A DNA stretch of 64,000 nucleotides, from positions 31,114 to 95,113 of the forward strand of contig NZ_CAMLSE010000031.1 in NCBI RefSeq assembly GCF_946482605.1, in the 5' to 3' direction. This document shows positions 36,289-45,727 of the stretch, piece after piece. The position numbers were made by a program, and so were the translations under genes. The notes beneath the pieces were generated by a model. The model had not been told where the DNA came from, did no database searches, and saw only the letters and a program-made list of their open reading frames with translations. Every line of letters starts with the position of its first letter. The stretch's first letter is position 1. The DNA comes from an uncultured Dyadobacter sp. (GTDB lineage Bacteria; Bacteroidota; Bacteroidia; Cytophagales; Spirosomataceae).

Positions 36289-37044
36289 TCAATATCCCGT
36301 CACCGGGACTTGCAGCGACACCGGGCTTCCTTGCTCGACCCATTGCACGCGCACGTGCTGGCGGACAGCTTCGGCATTCAATTCCTCCTCCATTGCCTCG
36401 TGTTGATGGTACATCCCGTCCTTGTGGAAACCGTAATGAATCGGAACCAGCACATCAGCATGCAGTAATCGCGCGGCGGTAATGGCCTGAATGGGCGTGA
36501 GTGCAATGGGTACCGGGCTGGGGGCAACACGGGGGATGTTCACCACCGCGCCATTGACCGGCAGAAACACCGCGTCGAAATGCTCCCAGGTCTTCCCCAG
36601 TTGCCAAAACTGATTATGCCACATGGTGTCACCACCGTGCAGGATACGCTGTCCGCCCGCTTCAATCACCCAGGACACCTGCTTGTCGCCGACGCCGTCC
36701 ATGGCGAAAACCGCCGTAATGGCAAAATTGCCTGCCTGGTAAGTCTCGCCCAATGCGATCCCGTGCGGGTTTAGCCCGTCAGCGGACAACTCGCCTGTGA
36801 TCTGATCCGAGCTGATCAACTGGCCATCCGGTTTTAATACCGTCTGAATAACTTCTTTTTCGTAATGATCGGAATGCAGGTGTGTAATGAGTATGAAATC
36901 TGCTTCGGTGGCTGATGCAAATTCGAATGGGGTAACGGGACCGATCGACGCTCCACGCTGGTAATTCTGCACGGCGTCTACCAGCAAAACCTGACCTTCG
37001 AATTCTACTTTCAGGCCGGCCCAGGATAATCTTTGAAGTTTCAT
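36289..37044 (-). CDS. MBL-fold metal-dependent hydrolase (UlaG-like)
   Basis: A 251-residue beta-lactamase-fold protein with ITHLHSDHYE (the HxHxDH zinc motif), ILHGGDTMWH (Asp ligand) and VLVPIHYGFHKDG near the end (last histidine). This order matches UlaG-like/UPF0173 hydrolases, which act on lactones or phosphoesters. The substrate is not known. It is divergent from a LysR-type regulator with 107 bases between the starts, and that gap contains a palindrome, so it is probably the LysR target. Confidence 0.9.
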   Translation of the reverse strand: MKLQRLSWAGLKVEFEGQVLLVDAVQNYQRGASIGPVTPFEFASATEADFILITHLHSDHYEKEVIQTVLKPDGQLISSDQITGELSADGLNPHGIALGETYQAGNFAITAVFAMDGVGDKQVSWVIEAGGQRILHGGDTMWHNQFWQLGKTWEHFDAVFLPVNGAVVNIPRVAPSPVPIALTPIQAITAARLLHADVLVPIHYGFHKDGMYHQHEAMEEELNAEAVRQHVRVQWVEQGSPVSLQVPVTGY

Positions 37045-37119
37045 GTGCTATTTGTTTTAGTACATGACAAAAGTAGGATGTTTACAAATATGAGTAAAAT
37101 GATTTGTTTTTATGATTTA

Positions 37120-37136
37120 CATGAGTAATTTTCATG
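37120..37136. promoter_or_regulatory. Candidate LysR-box palindrome
   Basis: CATGA-N7-TCATG is a 17-base inverted repeat with the T-N11-A core expected for LysR-type regulators. It lies 16 bases upstream of the LysR start and about 76 bases upstream of the divergent hydrolase start. Confidence 0.5.
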
Positions 37137-37151
37137 ATAAATTAATCTTAA

Positions 37152-38060
37152 ATGCTGACGCTTCAACACCTTTACATTATCGAAAAAGTGATTTCGGAAG
37201 GCTCCGTGACCCGGGCCGCGGAGAAATTGAACCTGAGTCAATCCGCCCTCAGCCATCAGATCAGGGACCTGGAAGCTTCGAGCGGATTGAAATTGTTCAA
37301 CAGAATCGGGAAAAAGCTGGTGCTGAGCGAAGCGGGCCAACGGATCGTTTCCAGCTCGGAAAAGGTGTTGCCCGTCATCCGCGAACTGGAAGCCGAGCTG
37401 AAAGAGATGCGTCACGGCAGAAAGCAGACCATCCGGATCAGCACGGAGTGTTATACCTGCTACCATTGGCTTCCGCGGCTCCTGACGGACTTTCACCGGG
37501 AGTTTCCGGACATCGATATCCAGATCGTGGCCGAGGCCACCAGAAGGCCTATGGAATTCCTGGAATCAGGAAAGCTCGAACTCGCCATTGTGAATGGAAT
37601 GGCCGGGAATGGTAACCTGCATTATGAACCGCTTTTCGAAGACCGGCTGATCGTTCTGCTGTCGGATACCCATCCGCTGGCCGTTCGAAATACACCTCTT
37701 GAATTTCAGGATCTTCATACCGAAACCCTGATCGCGTTCCAGACCGGCAAGAGCGGCAATCTGCTTAGTAATGAACTGATGAACAGCCTGTCACCTCAAA
37801 AAATTATTCATATACCCATCACGGAAGCCATCGTCGAAATGGTCCGGTTCGGAATGGGGGTTACCATTATGGCCGAATGGGCTGCCCGCCAGTATCTGGG
37901 AACGAGTGGTCTCGCGATCCTGCCATTCCGCTCGGAAACAGGCGTGCGTCACTGGTACGCGTGCACGCACAAGGACCGGAGCACTTCGCTGACCAGCCTG
38001 GTGAGCAAAATTCAGATTGCACTCACCGGCAAGCAAGACCCGGTAATGGCAGTAGCCTGA
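37152..38060 (+). CDS. LysR-family transcriptional regulator
   Basis: A 302-residue regulator. The N-terminal winged helix-turn-helix is clear (TRAAEKLNLSQSALSHQIRD, residues about 20-39), followed by the linker helix and a periplasmic-binding-protein-like effector domain starting near residue 90. MetR-like features are the FNRIGKKLVLSEAGQ end of the HTH domain and the effector segment IRISTECYTCYHWLP. It probably controls the divergent MBL-fold hydrolase gene and itself through the palindrome between them. The effector is unknown. Confidence 0.92.
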   Translation: MLTLQHLYIIEKVISEGSVTRAAEKLNLSQSALSHQIRDLEASSGLKLFNRIGKKLVLSEAGQRIVSSSEKVLPVIRELEAELKEMRHGRKQTIRISTECYTCYHWLPRLLTDFHREFPDIDIQIVAEATRRPMEFLESGKLELAIVNGMAGNGNLHYEPLFEDRLIVLLSDTHPLAVRNTPLEFQDLHTETLIAFQTGKSGNLLSNELMNSLSPQKIIHIPITEAIVEMVRFGMGVTIMAEWAARQYLGTSGLAILPFRSETGVRHWYACTHKDRSTSLTSLVSKIQIALTGKQDPVMAVA

Positions 38061-38071
38061 GCGATAATGGC

Positions 38072-38656
38072 TCAGGGCAGCTCGTATTGCGATATGCCAT
38101 TCTCCCTGAGTTTCTTCATGAGCAGGTTTCTGCCGCGCAGCAGCTGCGAGCGTGATGTGCTATCGGAAATGGATAAGGTTTTGGCGATCTCAACATGCGA
38201 GTAGCCGTCGATGAGGTGGAGGTTGACGATTTTGCGGTAACCGTCCGGCAGCTGCCCGATCACCTCATTGATCGCCCCGATGCTGATCTGGTCAATGATC
38301 CCTTCGTAATCCCTCGATTCAAATTCCCCTGGGGTGAAGTCCATCGAGTAGTTACGCACCTCCTTTTTCGTGGTGCGGTTATAGTAATTAATTGCTGTCC
38401 TGACCACCACCGAGCGCATCCAGGACTCCACGGATTCGAGGTTCTTGATGTCGTGAATGTGCCTGAAAATTTTAATAAAAGACTCCTGGTAAATATCTTC
38501 TGCCTCGGCTTTCGTTTTTGCGAAACGAGAGCAGGTATTGATGAGCTCGCTCCGGAAACGGTTGTAAAAGAGGGTCTGAGCCTTTGGATCGTAGTTTTGG
38601 CAGGCTTTAACCAGGTCGGTCAGCGTGCGGTATTGTTTGTTTGCGGAAGACTTCAT
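38072..38656 (-). CDS. ECF-type RNA polymerase sigma factor
   Basis: A 194-residue sigma-70-family factor with region 2 (ALFYNRFRSELINTCSRF, then AEDIYQESFIKIFRHI) and region 4 (IGQLPDGYRKIVNLHLIDGY, then HVEIAKTLSISDSTSRSQL). Regions 3 and 1.1 are absent, as in ECF factors. No anti-sigma (FecR-type) gene is next to it; it lies on the same strand downstream of the siderophore-type TonB receptor but separated by about 210 bases. It also has a tail-to-tail 11-base gap with the LysR gene. Its regulon is unknown. Confidence 0.92.
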   Translation of the reverse strand: MKSSANKQYRTLTDLVKACQNYDPKAQTLFYNRFRSELINTCSRFAKTKAEAEDIYQESFIKIFRHIHDIKNLESVESWMRSVVVRTAINYYNRTTKKEVRNYSMDFTPGEFESRDYEGIIDQISIGAINEVIGQLPDGYRKIVNLHLIDGYSHVEIAKTLSISDSTSRSQLLRGRNLLMKKLRENGISQYELP

Positions 38657-38801
38657 GCAGTAGAGAACGGTAATTGGTTATGGGTTTAATGGCTAACAGA
38701 ACAACCCGCTGTCCGGGCATTCTGGTAGTTTATACCACATGGACCTTTACCTTATCACCTCATGAATACTTTTTCTAAAAAATTTACAGCCGCTCATGCA
38801 A

Positions 38802-38840
38802 ATAGCCGGAACCAAGGCCCTAATCCCCGCTTCCGGCTAT
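38802..38840 (-). terminator. Hairpin after the TonB receptor gene
   Basis: ATAGCCGGAA (38802-38811) is exactly mirrored by TTCCGGCTAT (38831-38840), about 25 bases past the receptor stop. On the minus strand a T-rich stretch (aaattttttag) follows only after some 20 bases, so this may be a weak terminator or a 3' stabilising hairpin. Confidence 0.5.
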
Positions 38841-38864
38841 CCAAACAAGGTTGCACCTTATCTA

Positions 38865-41285
38865 TTAAAACTTATAGGCAACGCTTAATGTCGAGTTTCT
38901 GGGTTTCTGCGGATTCACCGACCAGTAACCGATGTAGTATTCCTTGTCGGTCAGGTTATTGAAATTAAGTGAAATCCTGAAATGACTGCTGTTGTAGGAA
39001 ACGCTGGCGTTCAGCAAGGTGTAAGCTGGCAGGGTGAACTCACCGGTCTTGCTGTTGTCGATTACTTTGTATTCTCCCGCATAATTTCCTCCCAAGCCAA
39101 AACCAACGTTTTTCAGAGCACCCCTGCCAATGCGATAAGTTGCCCAGAAATTCACCTGATCCTGAGGGCCCTGCCCTCCTGGTGCGCGGCCCGGTTCGCT
39201 GTAAAAATCTTCCTTGTCCCCTGAAATGACTTTGGTGCTGTTATGGCTGTAACCCGCGATCAGGTTCAGCCCTCGCACAGGGCTGGCCACCAGGTCAAGC
39301 TCAAAACCTTTGCTACCCACCTTTCCACCCTGTGTGAAATCGCGGATGTTCGCAGGGTTAGGCATGACGCGATCGGACACCTTGATATCATACACCGACA
39401 AGGTCGCTGAAAGCTTGTCCGAAAACAGATTGGTTTTGATGCCGTACTCCCATTGGTCGGCATGCTCAGGCCTGAATGTCTTGACACGAGGATTAGTACC
39501 ATCCACATCGGTGATCTGCCGCGGTGCTACATTGATGAACGCATTCATATAATTGGCAAAAAGCGACACCTTATCGAGTACGGGCTGGTAAATGATCCCG
39601 AATTTCGGAGACAAAGCCCATTGGTCATAATCATCCTCCGAAGTACTTCTGTCTCCTTTGGAATCAAAATAATCCGCACGCAAACTGACCATCGCGCTCA
39701 ATTTCGGAGTAATGTTCAGCACGTTGGAGGCGTAGGCACCGAACGAACTGTTGGTAATGTTGCTGGCGCTTCCTTCCAGTCCTGCGAGCAGGTTATCCAC
39801 GGACGCCTGCGTGAGGTACACCGGCGCGAGCGTATCGCCTGAGTAAGGGTCCACGTAGTTCACATCGCCCTGCGGTGTTACATTACGAGCCGAGGCCCAG
39901 CCGGACCCGTTGTCGATGACGTTTCTTTTGAAATAATCCACCCCCACGAGCAGGCGGTTTCTCATATTACCCAGTTTGAAATCGCCATTGAAGTTCTGCT
40001 GAATGTCGGTGGTACTCGTAGTCTGCTGTTCTTTGTGGAAATACTGGCTGAACCAGTTGTCGCCCGACACATCGTCCCATATATAGGTATAAATGCCGTT
40101 CGACTTCACCGTGCCTCTGGAAAACACCGTTTGCGACGTCCATTGATCCGACAGTTTGTACACCATTTGTCCCTGCAAATTGAAACGTGGGTTCTTGATC
40201 GTCAGGTCATTGGAAGTGAATGAAAGTCGGGGATTGAGGTTCAGTTCTTCGAGATTCCTGAAATCCAGGGGACTTAGCCGGTCGGAATGGAAGAATACCG
40301 GTGCTACGGCGCGCTCCTCTTCCAGGATTTCGGCCAGAAAGTGAAATGAAAGCCTGTCGCTCACATCGTACACCAGCGAAGGGGCGATGAAAAATGACTT
40401 TTTAAAGCCGGCATCCTGAAAACTGTTCTCGGAATGGTAAGCCGTATTCACCCGCAACGCGATCCCGTCCGTTTTGCTCAGCGGGGTGTTGATATCCGCC
40501 GTCACGCGGTTCAGCCCGAAGCTGCCTGCATTATAGCCGATCTCACCACCAAATTCGTGGTAGGGCTTTTTGGTAATGGTGTTGATCATCCCGCCGTAGC
40601 TGTAAAAAGCGCCTCCAAAAAGTGTGCTGGATGGCCCTTTGATTACCTGGATCTCCTCTATGTTAGCGGGATCGAGGTTACCGCTGGTGATGCCAGGCAA
40701 GCCATTGTAGAGCGTCGGCTGCGCGTCGAAGCCCCGCAATGCGAAGTAGGAAGCCCCGTCCCCTGCCCTTCCGGTCGATTCCCAGGTACGGGAAATGCCC
40801 GGCACATTCCGCAGCGCATCGTCATAATTGGTGATACCCTGCTCTTTCATGATTTCGGACGAAACCGTGTTGTACACCTGCGGGTTTTCAAGTCTCTTCA
40901 GGGGGATCTTGGCTACAATGGCGCTTTCCCTGTTGAGATTGCGCGCCGAAACAATCACCTCCTGCAATTGGGCCGCATTCTCCTTTAATACAAAACCAAC
41001 CGTCGCCGCAGCACCTGAAACGACTTCCACCGATTGTTCCTGACGTTCGAGACCGACAAATGTCGCGATAAGCCTGTGCAGGCCTGGTTGAATGTTTTTG
41101 ATTTGAAAATTGCCGTTTTTGTCAGTCAATGCTCCCTTGGCAGTGCCCTTAATGTTGACTGTAACGAACTCGGCGGGCTGGCCGTCGGAAGTCTGTACCG
41201 ATCCGCTGATCGTCCCCGTCTGCGCCATGGCTGCCAGCACGGATAAATGCAATAGTAATGTGAGTAGAAATAGTCGTTTTGTCAT
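38865..41285 (-). CDS. TonB-dependent siderophore-type receptor
   Basis: The start at 41285 gives a signal peptide (MTKRLFLLTLLLHLSVLAAM, then AQ); the frame is open eight codons upstream. An N-terminal carboxypeptidase-like beta domain (ISGSVQTSDGQPAEFVTVNI) precedes the plug, with GPSSTLFGGAFYSYGGMINT typical of siderophore receptors, and a C-terminal barrel ending NSTLSVAYKF. The length, about 806 residues, fits the FhuA/FepA-like group. Probably it imports a ferric siderophore or similar chelate. The propeller kinase/LytTR pair is encoded just upstream on the same strand, separated by a terminator. Confidence 0.9.
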   Translation of the reverse strand: MTKRLFLLTLLLHLSVLAAMAQTGTISGSVQTSDGQPAEFVTVNIKGTAKGALTDKNGNFQIKNIQPGLHRLIATFVGLERQEQSVEVVSGAAATVGFVLKENAAQLQEVIVSARNLNRESAIVAKIPLKRLENPQVYNTVSSEIMKEQGITNYDDALRNVPGISRTWESTGRAGDGASYFALRGFDAQPTLYNGLPGITSGNLDPANIEEIQVIKGPSSTLFGGAFYSYGGMINTITKKPYHEFGGEIGYNAGSFGLNRVTADINTPLSKTDGIALRVNTAYHSENSFQDAGFKKSFFIAPSLVYDVSDRLSFHFLAEILEEERAVAPVFFHSDRLSPLDFRNLEELNLNPRLSFTSNDLTIKNPRFNLQGQMVYKLSDQWTSQTVFSRGTVKSNGIYTYIWDDVSGDNWFSQYFHKEQQTTSTTDIQQNFNGDFKLGNMRNRLLVGVDYFKRNVIDNGSGWASARNVTPQGDVNYVDPYSGDTLAPVYLTQASVDNLLAGLEGSASNITNSSFGAYASNVLNITPKLSAMVSLRADYFDSKGDRSTSEDDYDQWALSPKFGIIYQPVLDKVSLFANYMNAFINVAPRQITDVDGTNPRVKTFRPEHADQWEYGIKTNLFSDKLSATLSVYDIKVSDRVMPNPANIRDFTQGGKVGSKGFELDLVASPVRGLNLIAGYSHNSTKVISGDKEDFYSEPGRAPGGQGPQDQVNFWATYRIGRGALKNVGFGLGGNYAGEYKVIDNSKTGEFTLPAYTLLNASVSYNSSHFRISLNFNNLTDKEYYIGYWSVNPQKPRNSTLSVAYKF

Positions 41286-41352
41286 CTTGCTTGGATATAT
41301 TTCAAGCAAAAGTATTATTTAAACTAAATCTAAACAATAAAAAATATTACAG

Positions 41353-41378
41353 AAAAACCGGCAGGACGACCCTGTCGG
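41353..41378 (-). terminator. Rho-independent terminator after the LytTR gene
   Basis: On the minus strand CCGACAGG and CCTGCCGG pair with one mismatch around a short loop and are followed by TTTTT. It separates the kinase/regulator operon from the receptor gene, which therefore probably has its own promoter between 41286 and 41352. Confidence 0.65.
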
Positions 41379-41408
41379 GCAAGCCCGAGCTGCGAAATCT
41401 GCATTGGG

Positions 41409-42215
41409 CTACCTCAGCTTTCCCGAATTGACATAAAAATCGGACAGTAGCGCCAGGAATTCATCCTTCCGGCGACGCGATACTTCGATCTCGGTATTAT
41501 CACTCATCCAAACCTGCCCGCCGTCCCCCTTGACATACCTTTTGATGTGTTCGAGATTGACGATATTGGACTGATGGACGCGGAAGAAGTAGTAGTTGTC
41601 AAGAATTTCTTCGTATTCTTTCAAGAGGCGTGACACAACGATCGCCGGGCCCTTTACCAGGTGGAATTTGGTGTAAGAACCAAGCGATTCGCATTGCACG
41701 ATATCGGTCATCTGCACGAAATGGATCCCTTCCGCCGTAGGCAGCGCAATGCGTTGGTTATCATTCCGTTTACGTTCGATCAGGCGCGGCATTCTGCCCG
41801 GATCGAGCTGTTCCTGCAAAATCTGCAGCTGTTCGGGGTTGACGCTGCCTTCCTTGGTCCTGAACTTCCCCACCGCCGCCTGTAACTCGTCCGGATCGAT
41901 CGGTTTGAGCAGGTAATCGATGGCACTGAACCGGAAAGCACGGATCGCGTATTCCTGGTAGGCCGTCGTGAAAATCACTCCGAAATCCACCTTCCCGATA
42001 CTGGAAAGCATATCGAAGCCCGTCTTCCCGGGCATTTGAATGTCCAGAAAAATAAGGTTCGGACGTTCCTTCCGGATCAGTTCAATGCCGGTATCGGCAT
42101 TCCGTGCCTCTCCGCAGATCATTACCTCCGGACTCACGATCCTGATCAGGTTGGCCAGCGCTTCCCGCGCATTTGTTTCATCATCGATGATGATTGCTCT
42201 CAATGAGTGATTCAT
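41409..42215 (-). CDS. LytTR-family response regulator
   Basis: A 268-residue response regulator. The receiver has the acidic pair in IIDDETNAREAL, the phosphoacceptor in LIFLDIQMPGKTGFD and the Lys in YLLKPID. The C-terminal LytTR DNA-binding domain is shown by HFVQMTDIVQCESLGSYTKF, SRLLKEYEEIL, YFFRVHQSNIVNLEHIKRY and GQVWMSDNTEIEVSRRRKDE. It is encoded 3 bases after the propeller kinase gene, so the two form an operon and a two-component pair. Confidence 0.95.
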   Translation of the reverse strand: MNHSLRAIIIDDETNAREALANLIRIVSPEVMICGEARNADTGIELIRKERPNLIFLDIQMPGKTGFDMLSSIGKVDFGVIFTTAYQEYAIRAFRFSAIDYLLKPIDPDELQAAVGKFRTKEGSVNPEQLQILQEQLDPGRMPRLIERKRNDNQRIALPTAEGIHFVQMTDIVQCESLGSYTKFHLVKGPAIVVSRLLKEYEEILDNYYFFRVHQSNIVNLEHIKRYVKGDGGQVWMSDNTEIEVSRRRKDEFLALLSDFYVNSGKLR

Positions 42216-42218
42216 TCG

Positions 42219-45200
42219 CTATACATGTTCAATCGGTATGATCATTTTCACCAGCGTGCCGGCCGGCCTGTTTTCAGTGTCAAAAAGGTCTATCAACTCG
42301 ATTCGCGCCTCACTGTCCTTCTGCCGCAAAGCTTCGAAAATACCGCGCGTCATCTCCTGCCCACGCGAAATGTGGCCCTCGACGCGAGGCGAAAAATCAC
42401 GGCCTACCCCATTATCCTGGATCGTGCAGACGATATGCTTACTGACAAGCCGGGCCGTTATCGTCAGCTTCTTTTCACCGTCCCTGGGCATCAGGCCGTG
42501 CCATATCGCATTCTCTACATAAGGTTGCAGCAGCATCGGCGGCAGTAGCGCATCCAGCAACACGTCATTTTCCTCGATGTCGAAGGAGTAGTTAAACTCG
42601 TGATTGAACCGGAACGATTCGATTTCAACGTACATCCGCAACGTGTCAATGATTTTTTCAAAAGACAGGTACTGGTGGTTCGAATTCTCCATGATCGTCC
42701 GGACGAGCTTGGAGAATTTCGACAGATACTTGGCCCCTTCGATACCCCGGTTGGTGAGCAGGTAGTTCTGCACTGAATTCAGCGAATTGAACAAAAAGTG
42801 CGGATTCATTTGGGATTGCAGGGCTTTCAGCTTCCATTCGGTGATCTGAAGATCGAGCCGGTTACGCTCGTCCAGGGTGTTGACCCTCCAACGCATCATG
42901 GCCACGATAAGTGCAGCAATCGACAGACCAATCAGAATGCGAAAGAACCATGTATTGGTAAAATAGGGTTTGATCACCAGCCTAATCACCAGGGGCCGTT
43001 CGCTTTGAACACCCGAGCTGTTGCTGCTCCTCACCCGCAATGTATACGATTGTGCAGGCAGGTTGGAGAACGAAACGGTGTGCTCATTGCCCATGTTCAC
43101 CCAGGCAGCATCATAACCTTCCAGCTGATAGCTGTATAAGTTCTGGGATGCCGGCTCAAAATTCAACGTCGAGAACGCAAAACTCACCGAATTCTCGTCC
43201 GGTTCCAGTATGATTTCCTTCGTGGTATCCTGAAAGACCTTTCTTCCCTTTACCTCGACAGTCGCAAGCGTGATGTCCGATGGCCTCACCTGGCCCCGTA
43301 ACAAACTCATATCCAGAATATTTAATGCATTGATATGTCCCAGCAGCAATTGCCCCGACCTTTGGTAGTAAAATCCGACCGGCGCATTGCTCCGCAAACC
43401 TTCAATGGTAGTGAGGTACCGTACGGAGCGCGTTTTCGGATCCGCGATATGGATGCCTTCATTGGTACTGAACCAGATCTTACCATCGGGCGTCTGCGCA
43501 ATATTGGAACAGTAGGTGTCTTTGAGCACACCCGAATTGAAGTCAAAGGAATCGACGATCAGCCCATCCGGAGTGATTCTGGAAACGCCCCCCCAGCTCG
43601 CGACCAGGATCTTCCCATCCGCCGCGACCTGGATCGCATTGATGCAATCGCCGCCGAGCCGCTTCCCCTTGTTTCCAGGAAGTTCTTCCAGATTGATGAA
43701 CCTGCCTGTTTTTTCGTCAAAATAAAACAATCCTCCTGAACAGGTAGCAATCCACATTCTCCCGTCGGGTGCTTCACGGATACCCTTGATATAGCTCTGA
43801 TTTACCAATCTACGTCCCTGTGGTGCCTCCCAAAGATGCAACTCCTCCCCTGTCTTCTGGTTGATCACTTTCAGGCCTTCGTTAAGGTTGGCGATCCAAA
43901 GTCTTCCTTTGCGGTCGAGCAAACCATCGCGAAAATCGGTGTTCTGAAACAGTTGCTTCGCTGGCGGCCAGGCCGAAAACCGATCCCCTGTGCCGTCACC
44001 GGTAAAAATTCCCTTATCCGTAAAAACGAATGGCGTGCTGCCGATCAGCCTGACTTTGTCGACAAAGGCTTCCTCCTCTCCGTATCGCAACAATTTGAAA
44101 CGGTTCAGGGATGGTTCCCAGTGCAAAACCCCTGAATGCGAAAGGCCAAGCCAATAACTCCCTTTCTCGGCGGGCGCGATGCTGGTAACCTGGACAGGCA
44201 ACCGCACCACGGCGGCCGGAATCGCAACGGTCCTCACCCCCACGTTCCGGTAGCGGTACTTGTACACGCCGTCGCTGGTACCGATCCAGAGAATCCCGTT
44301 AGCCGCGTCGTCCAAAATGTTCTTAATGCGGATGCCATTGTTATAAAATTCGGGAAGGTGGTACAGCCGGTTACTTTCCGGATAAAAGGCGCTGATGCCG
44401 TCGTTGGTACCGACAAACAATAGCCGGTTGCCATTTTCATCACGACTTTCCTGGGCACAGATCACGTCATTGTGCTCGAAACCAGCTTTGCGGATCGAAA
44501 AATTGTGGTCCTTTGGCGAATACCTGATCAAACCATATTCATAACCCCCGATCCACAAATTGCCCGCCAGGTCCTGCGAAGCCCTGCTAAGCCGCACCTT
44601 CACCCGGTTTTCGGGATAAATGGCTTCCGGGCCCAATACACAAACCAGCTTATCGTTCCGGCGGTCGAAATAATAGAGTCCCAATTCCGAAACGACCCAC
44701 AATACACGTTGCCGGTCCTCGAAGAAACTCGCATATTGATACACATCGCCGCTCGAACCTGAAACAGAGAAAGTATACCGGAACAATTTTCCGGAAGCGA
44801 TGTCATAACGTTGAACCGAAGTGTAGTCGCAAACCCAAAGCTGGTCATGGGAGTCAACCAGCCCCTGCTCATGCAGGTCATTGCCGGTATCCTCATCGTC
44901 GTAATTATTGCTGACAAGTGTGGTCACCTCCATTGTTTTGGCATCGATACGGCAAATCCCACGCGTATCGACCGAGGTGTACAGGTCCCCTTTGGAATCC
45001 GACGAAACGCCGGAACAATATCCCAATTGAAGACTATCCAGGCGGAGAAACGAGTAACCATCGTAACGGCAAAGGTTTCTGCCTGTCCCGATCCAGAGAA
45101 AACCTTTGCGATCCTTATTCAGGCACCAGATATCATTCGAAGGCAACCCCTCCTTGGTAGTAAGGTGTTCCAGCGTCAGAACGGGCATCTGCGCGCGAAT

Positions 45201-45248
45201 GGTTGGGGAAAGCAGGAGGATATACAACAACAAGCCAATGAGGCGCAT
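42219..45248 (-). CDS. Periplasmic-propeller LytS-type sensor histidine kinase
   Basis: A 1009-residue sensor. After a signal peptide (LLLYILLLSPTIRAQ) the periplasmic part has repeated Reg_prop blades (for example GLPSNDIWCLNKDRKGFLWI, and ILWIGTSDGVYKYRYRN) and a Y_Y_Y domain near residues 690-760. One transmembrane helix (FFRILIGLSIAALIVAMM) leads to the His_kinase box (LQSQMNPHFLFNSLNSVQNY) and a HATPase domain. Such proteins are like hybrid two-component sensors but with a separate LytTR partner, here encoded immediately downstream. The ligand is probably an extracellular nutrient; the adjacent TonB receptor suggests a link to uptake. Confidence 0.93.
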   Translation of the reverse strand: MRLIGLLLYILLLSPTIRAQMPVLTLEHLTTKEGLPSNDIWCLNKDRKGFLWIGTGRNLCRYDGYSFLRLDSLQLGYCSGVSSDSKGDLYTSVDTRGICRIDAKTMEVTTLVSNNYDDEDTGNDLHEQGLVDSHDQLWVCDYTSVQRYDIASGKLFRYTFSVSGSSGDVYQYASFFEDRQRVLWVVSELGLYYFDRRNDKLVCVLGPEAIYPENRVKVRLSRASQDLAGNLWIGGYEYGLIRYSPKDHNFSIRKAGFEHNDVICAQESRDENGNRLLFVGTNDGISAFYPESNRLYHLPEFYNNGIRIKNILDDAANGILWIGTSDGVYKYRYRNVGVRTVAIPAAVVRLPVQVTSIAPAEKGSYWLGLSHSGVLHWEPSLNRFKLLRYGEEEAFVDKVRLIGSTPFVFTDKGIFTGDGTGDRFSAWPPAKQLFQNTDFRDGLLDRKGRLWIANLNEGLKVINQKTGEELHLWEAPQGRRLVNQSYIKGIREAPDGRMWIATCSGGLFYFDEKTGRFINLEELPGNKGKRLGGDCINAIQVAADGKILVASWGGVSRITPDGLIVDSFDFNSGVLKDTYCSNIAQTPDGKIWFSTNEGIHIADPKTRSVRYLTTIEGLRSNAPVGFYYQRSGQLLLGHINALNILDMSLLRGQVRPSDITLATVEVKGRKVFQDTTKEIILEPDENSVSFAFSTLNFEPASQNLYSYQLEGYDAAWVNMGNEHTVSFSNLPAQSYTLRVRSSNSSGVQSERPLVIRLVIKPYFTNTWFFRILIGLSIAALIVAMMRWRVNTLDERNRLDLQITEWKLKALQSQMNPHFLFNSLNSVQNYLLTNRGIEGAKYLSKFSKLVRTIMENSNHQYLSFEKIIDTLRMYVEIESFRFNHEFNYSFDIEENDVLLDALLPPMLLQPYVENAIWHGLMPRDGEKKLTITARLVSKHIVCTIQDNGVGRDFSPRVEGHISRGQEMTRGIFEALRQKDSEARIELIDLFDTENRPAGTLVKMIIPIEHV

Positions 45249-45302
45249 GGATGATCGCGGGAATGGGCGGATAATAATCTGTAAGCACGTTCAAAGCCCT
45301 TC

Positions 45303-45551
45303 TTACTCGGACGCGCCGGAACCGGCACGCCTGTAAAGCCGCGAGGGCTGCTTGTCGGGTTCTGAAATACGTGCCAAGTAGGGCATTGCATCCTTACGGT
45401 CGACGGGCACAACGCCCGCCTGCCGCACAGCCACGGTGCGGGCACGAAACAAACGCGCATTCTCTTTTTCTATATAGCACAATATCAGCAAGATACAGAA
45501 AGTGAGATAGGCAAGAAAATTCTTAATAGCGGTCATATGCTGTTTGTTCAT
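45303..45551 (-). CDS. Small membrane-anchored hypothetical protein
   Basis: An 82-residue product with one hydrophobic helix (FLAYLTFCILLILCY), followed by a basic soluble tail. An in-frame ATG five codons in (45536) is another possible start. The first possible ATG overlaps the stop of the gene upstream (TAATG), which is good evidence that both are expressed together. No family is recognised. Confidence 0.45.
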   Translation of the reverse strand: MNKQHMTAIKNFLAYLTFCILLILCYIEKENARLFRARTVAVRQAGVVPVDRKDAMPYLARISEPDKQPSRLYRRAGSGASE

Positions 45552-45727
45552 TAAAAAAACACGAGGCTAAGGAGAATGATCAGCGTGATCAGCAACAGCG
45601 CGATCCAGTCGAATTCCCGCTCAAAGAACTTTTTAAGCTCTCCTTTTACCGACCTTCGGCCGTCCTTTTTTGCCAGATGTTCGCCTCTTCCCATGCGCCG
45701 GATGATGATTGTGGGTGAATGATGCAT
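45551..45727 (-). CDS. Very small tail-anchored membrane protein
   Basis: The frame is open up to 45889, but a start at 45727 (or 45694) gives a 58- or 47-residue protein with a basic N-terminus (HLAKKDGRRSVKGELKKFFE) and a C-terminal helix WIALLLITLIILLSLVFF. The upstream part of the frame has no protein-like character. It overlaps the next gene's start by one base. The two tiny membrane proteins probably form one transcription unit, possibly as partners. Confidence 0.45.
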   Translation of the reverse strand: MHHSPTIIIRRMGRGEHLAKKDGRRSVKGELKKFFEREFDWIALLLITLIILLSLVFF

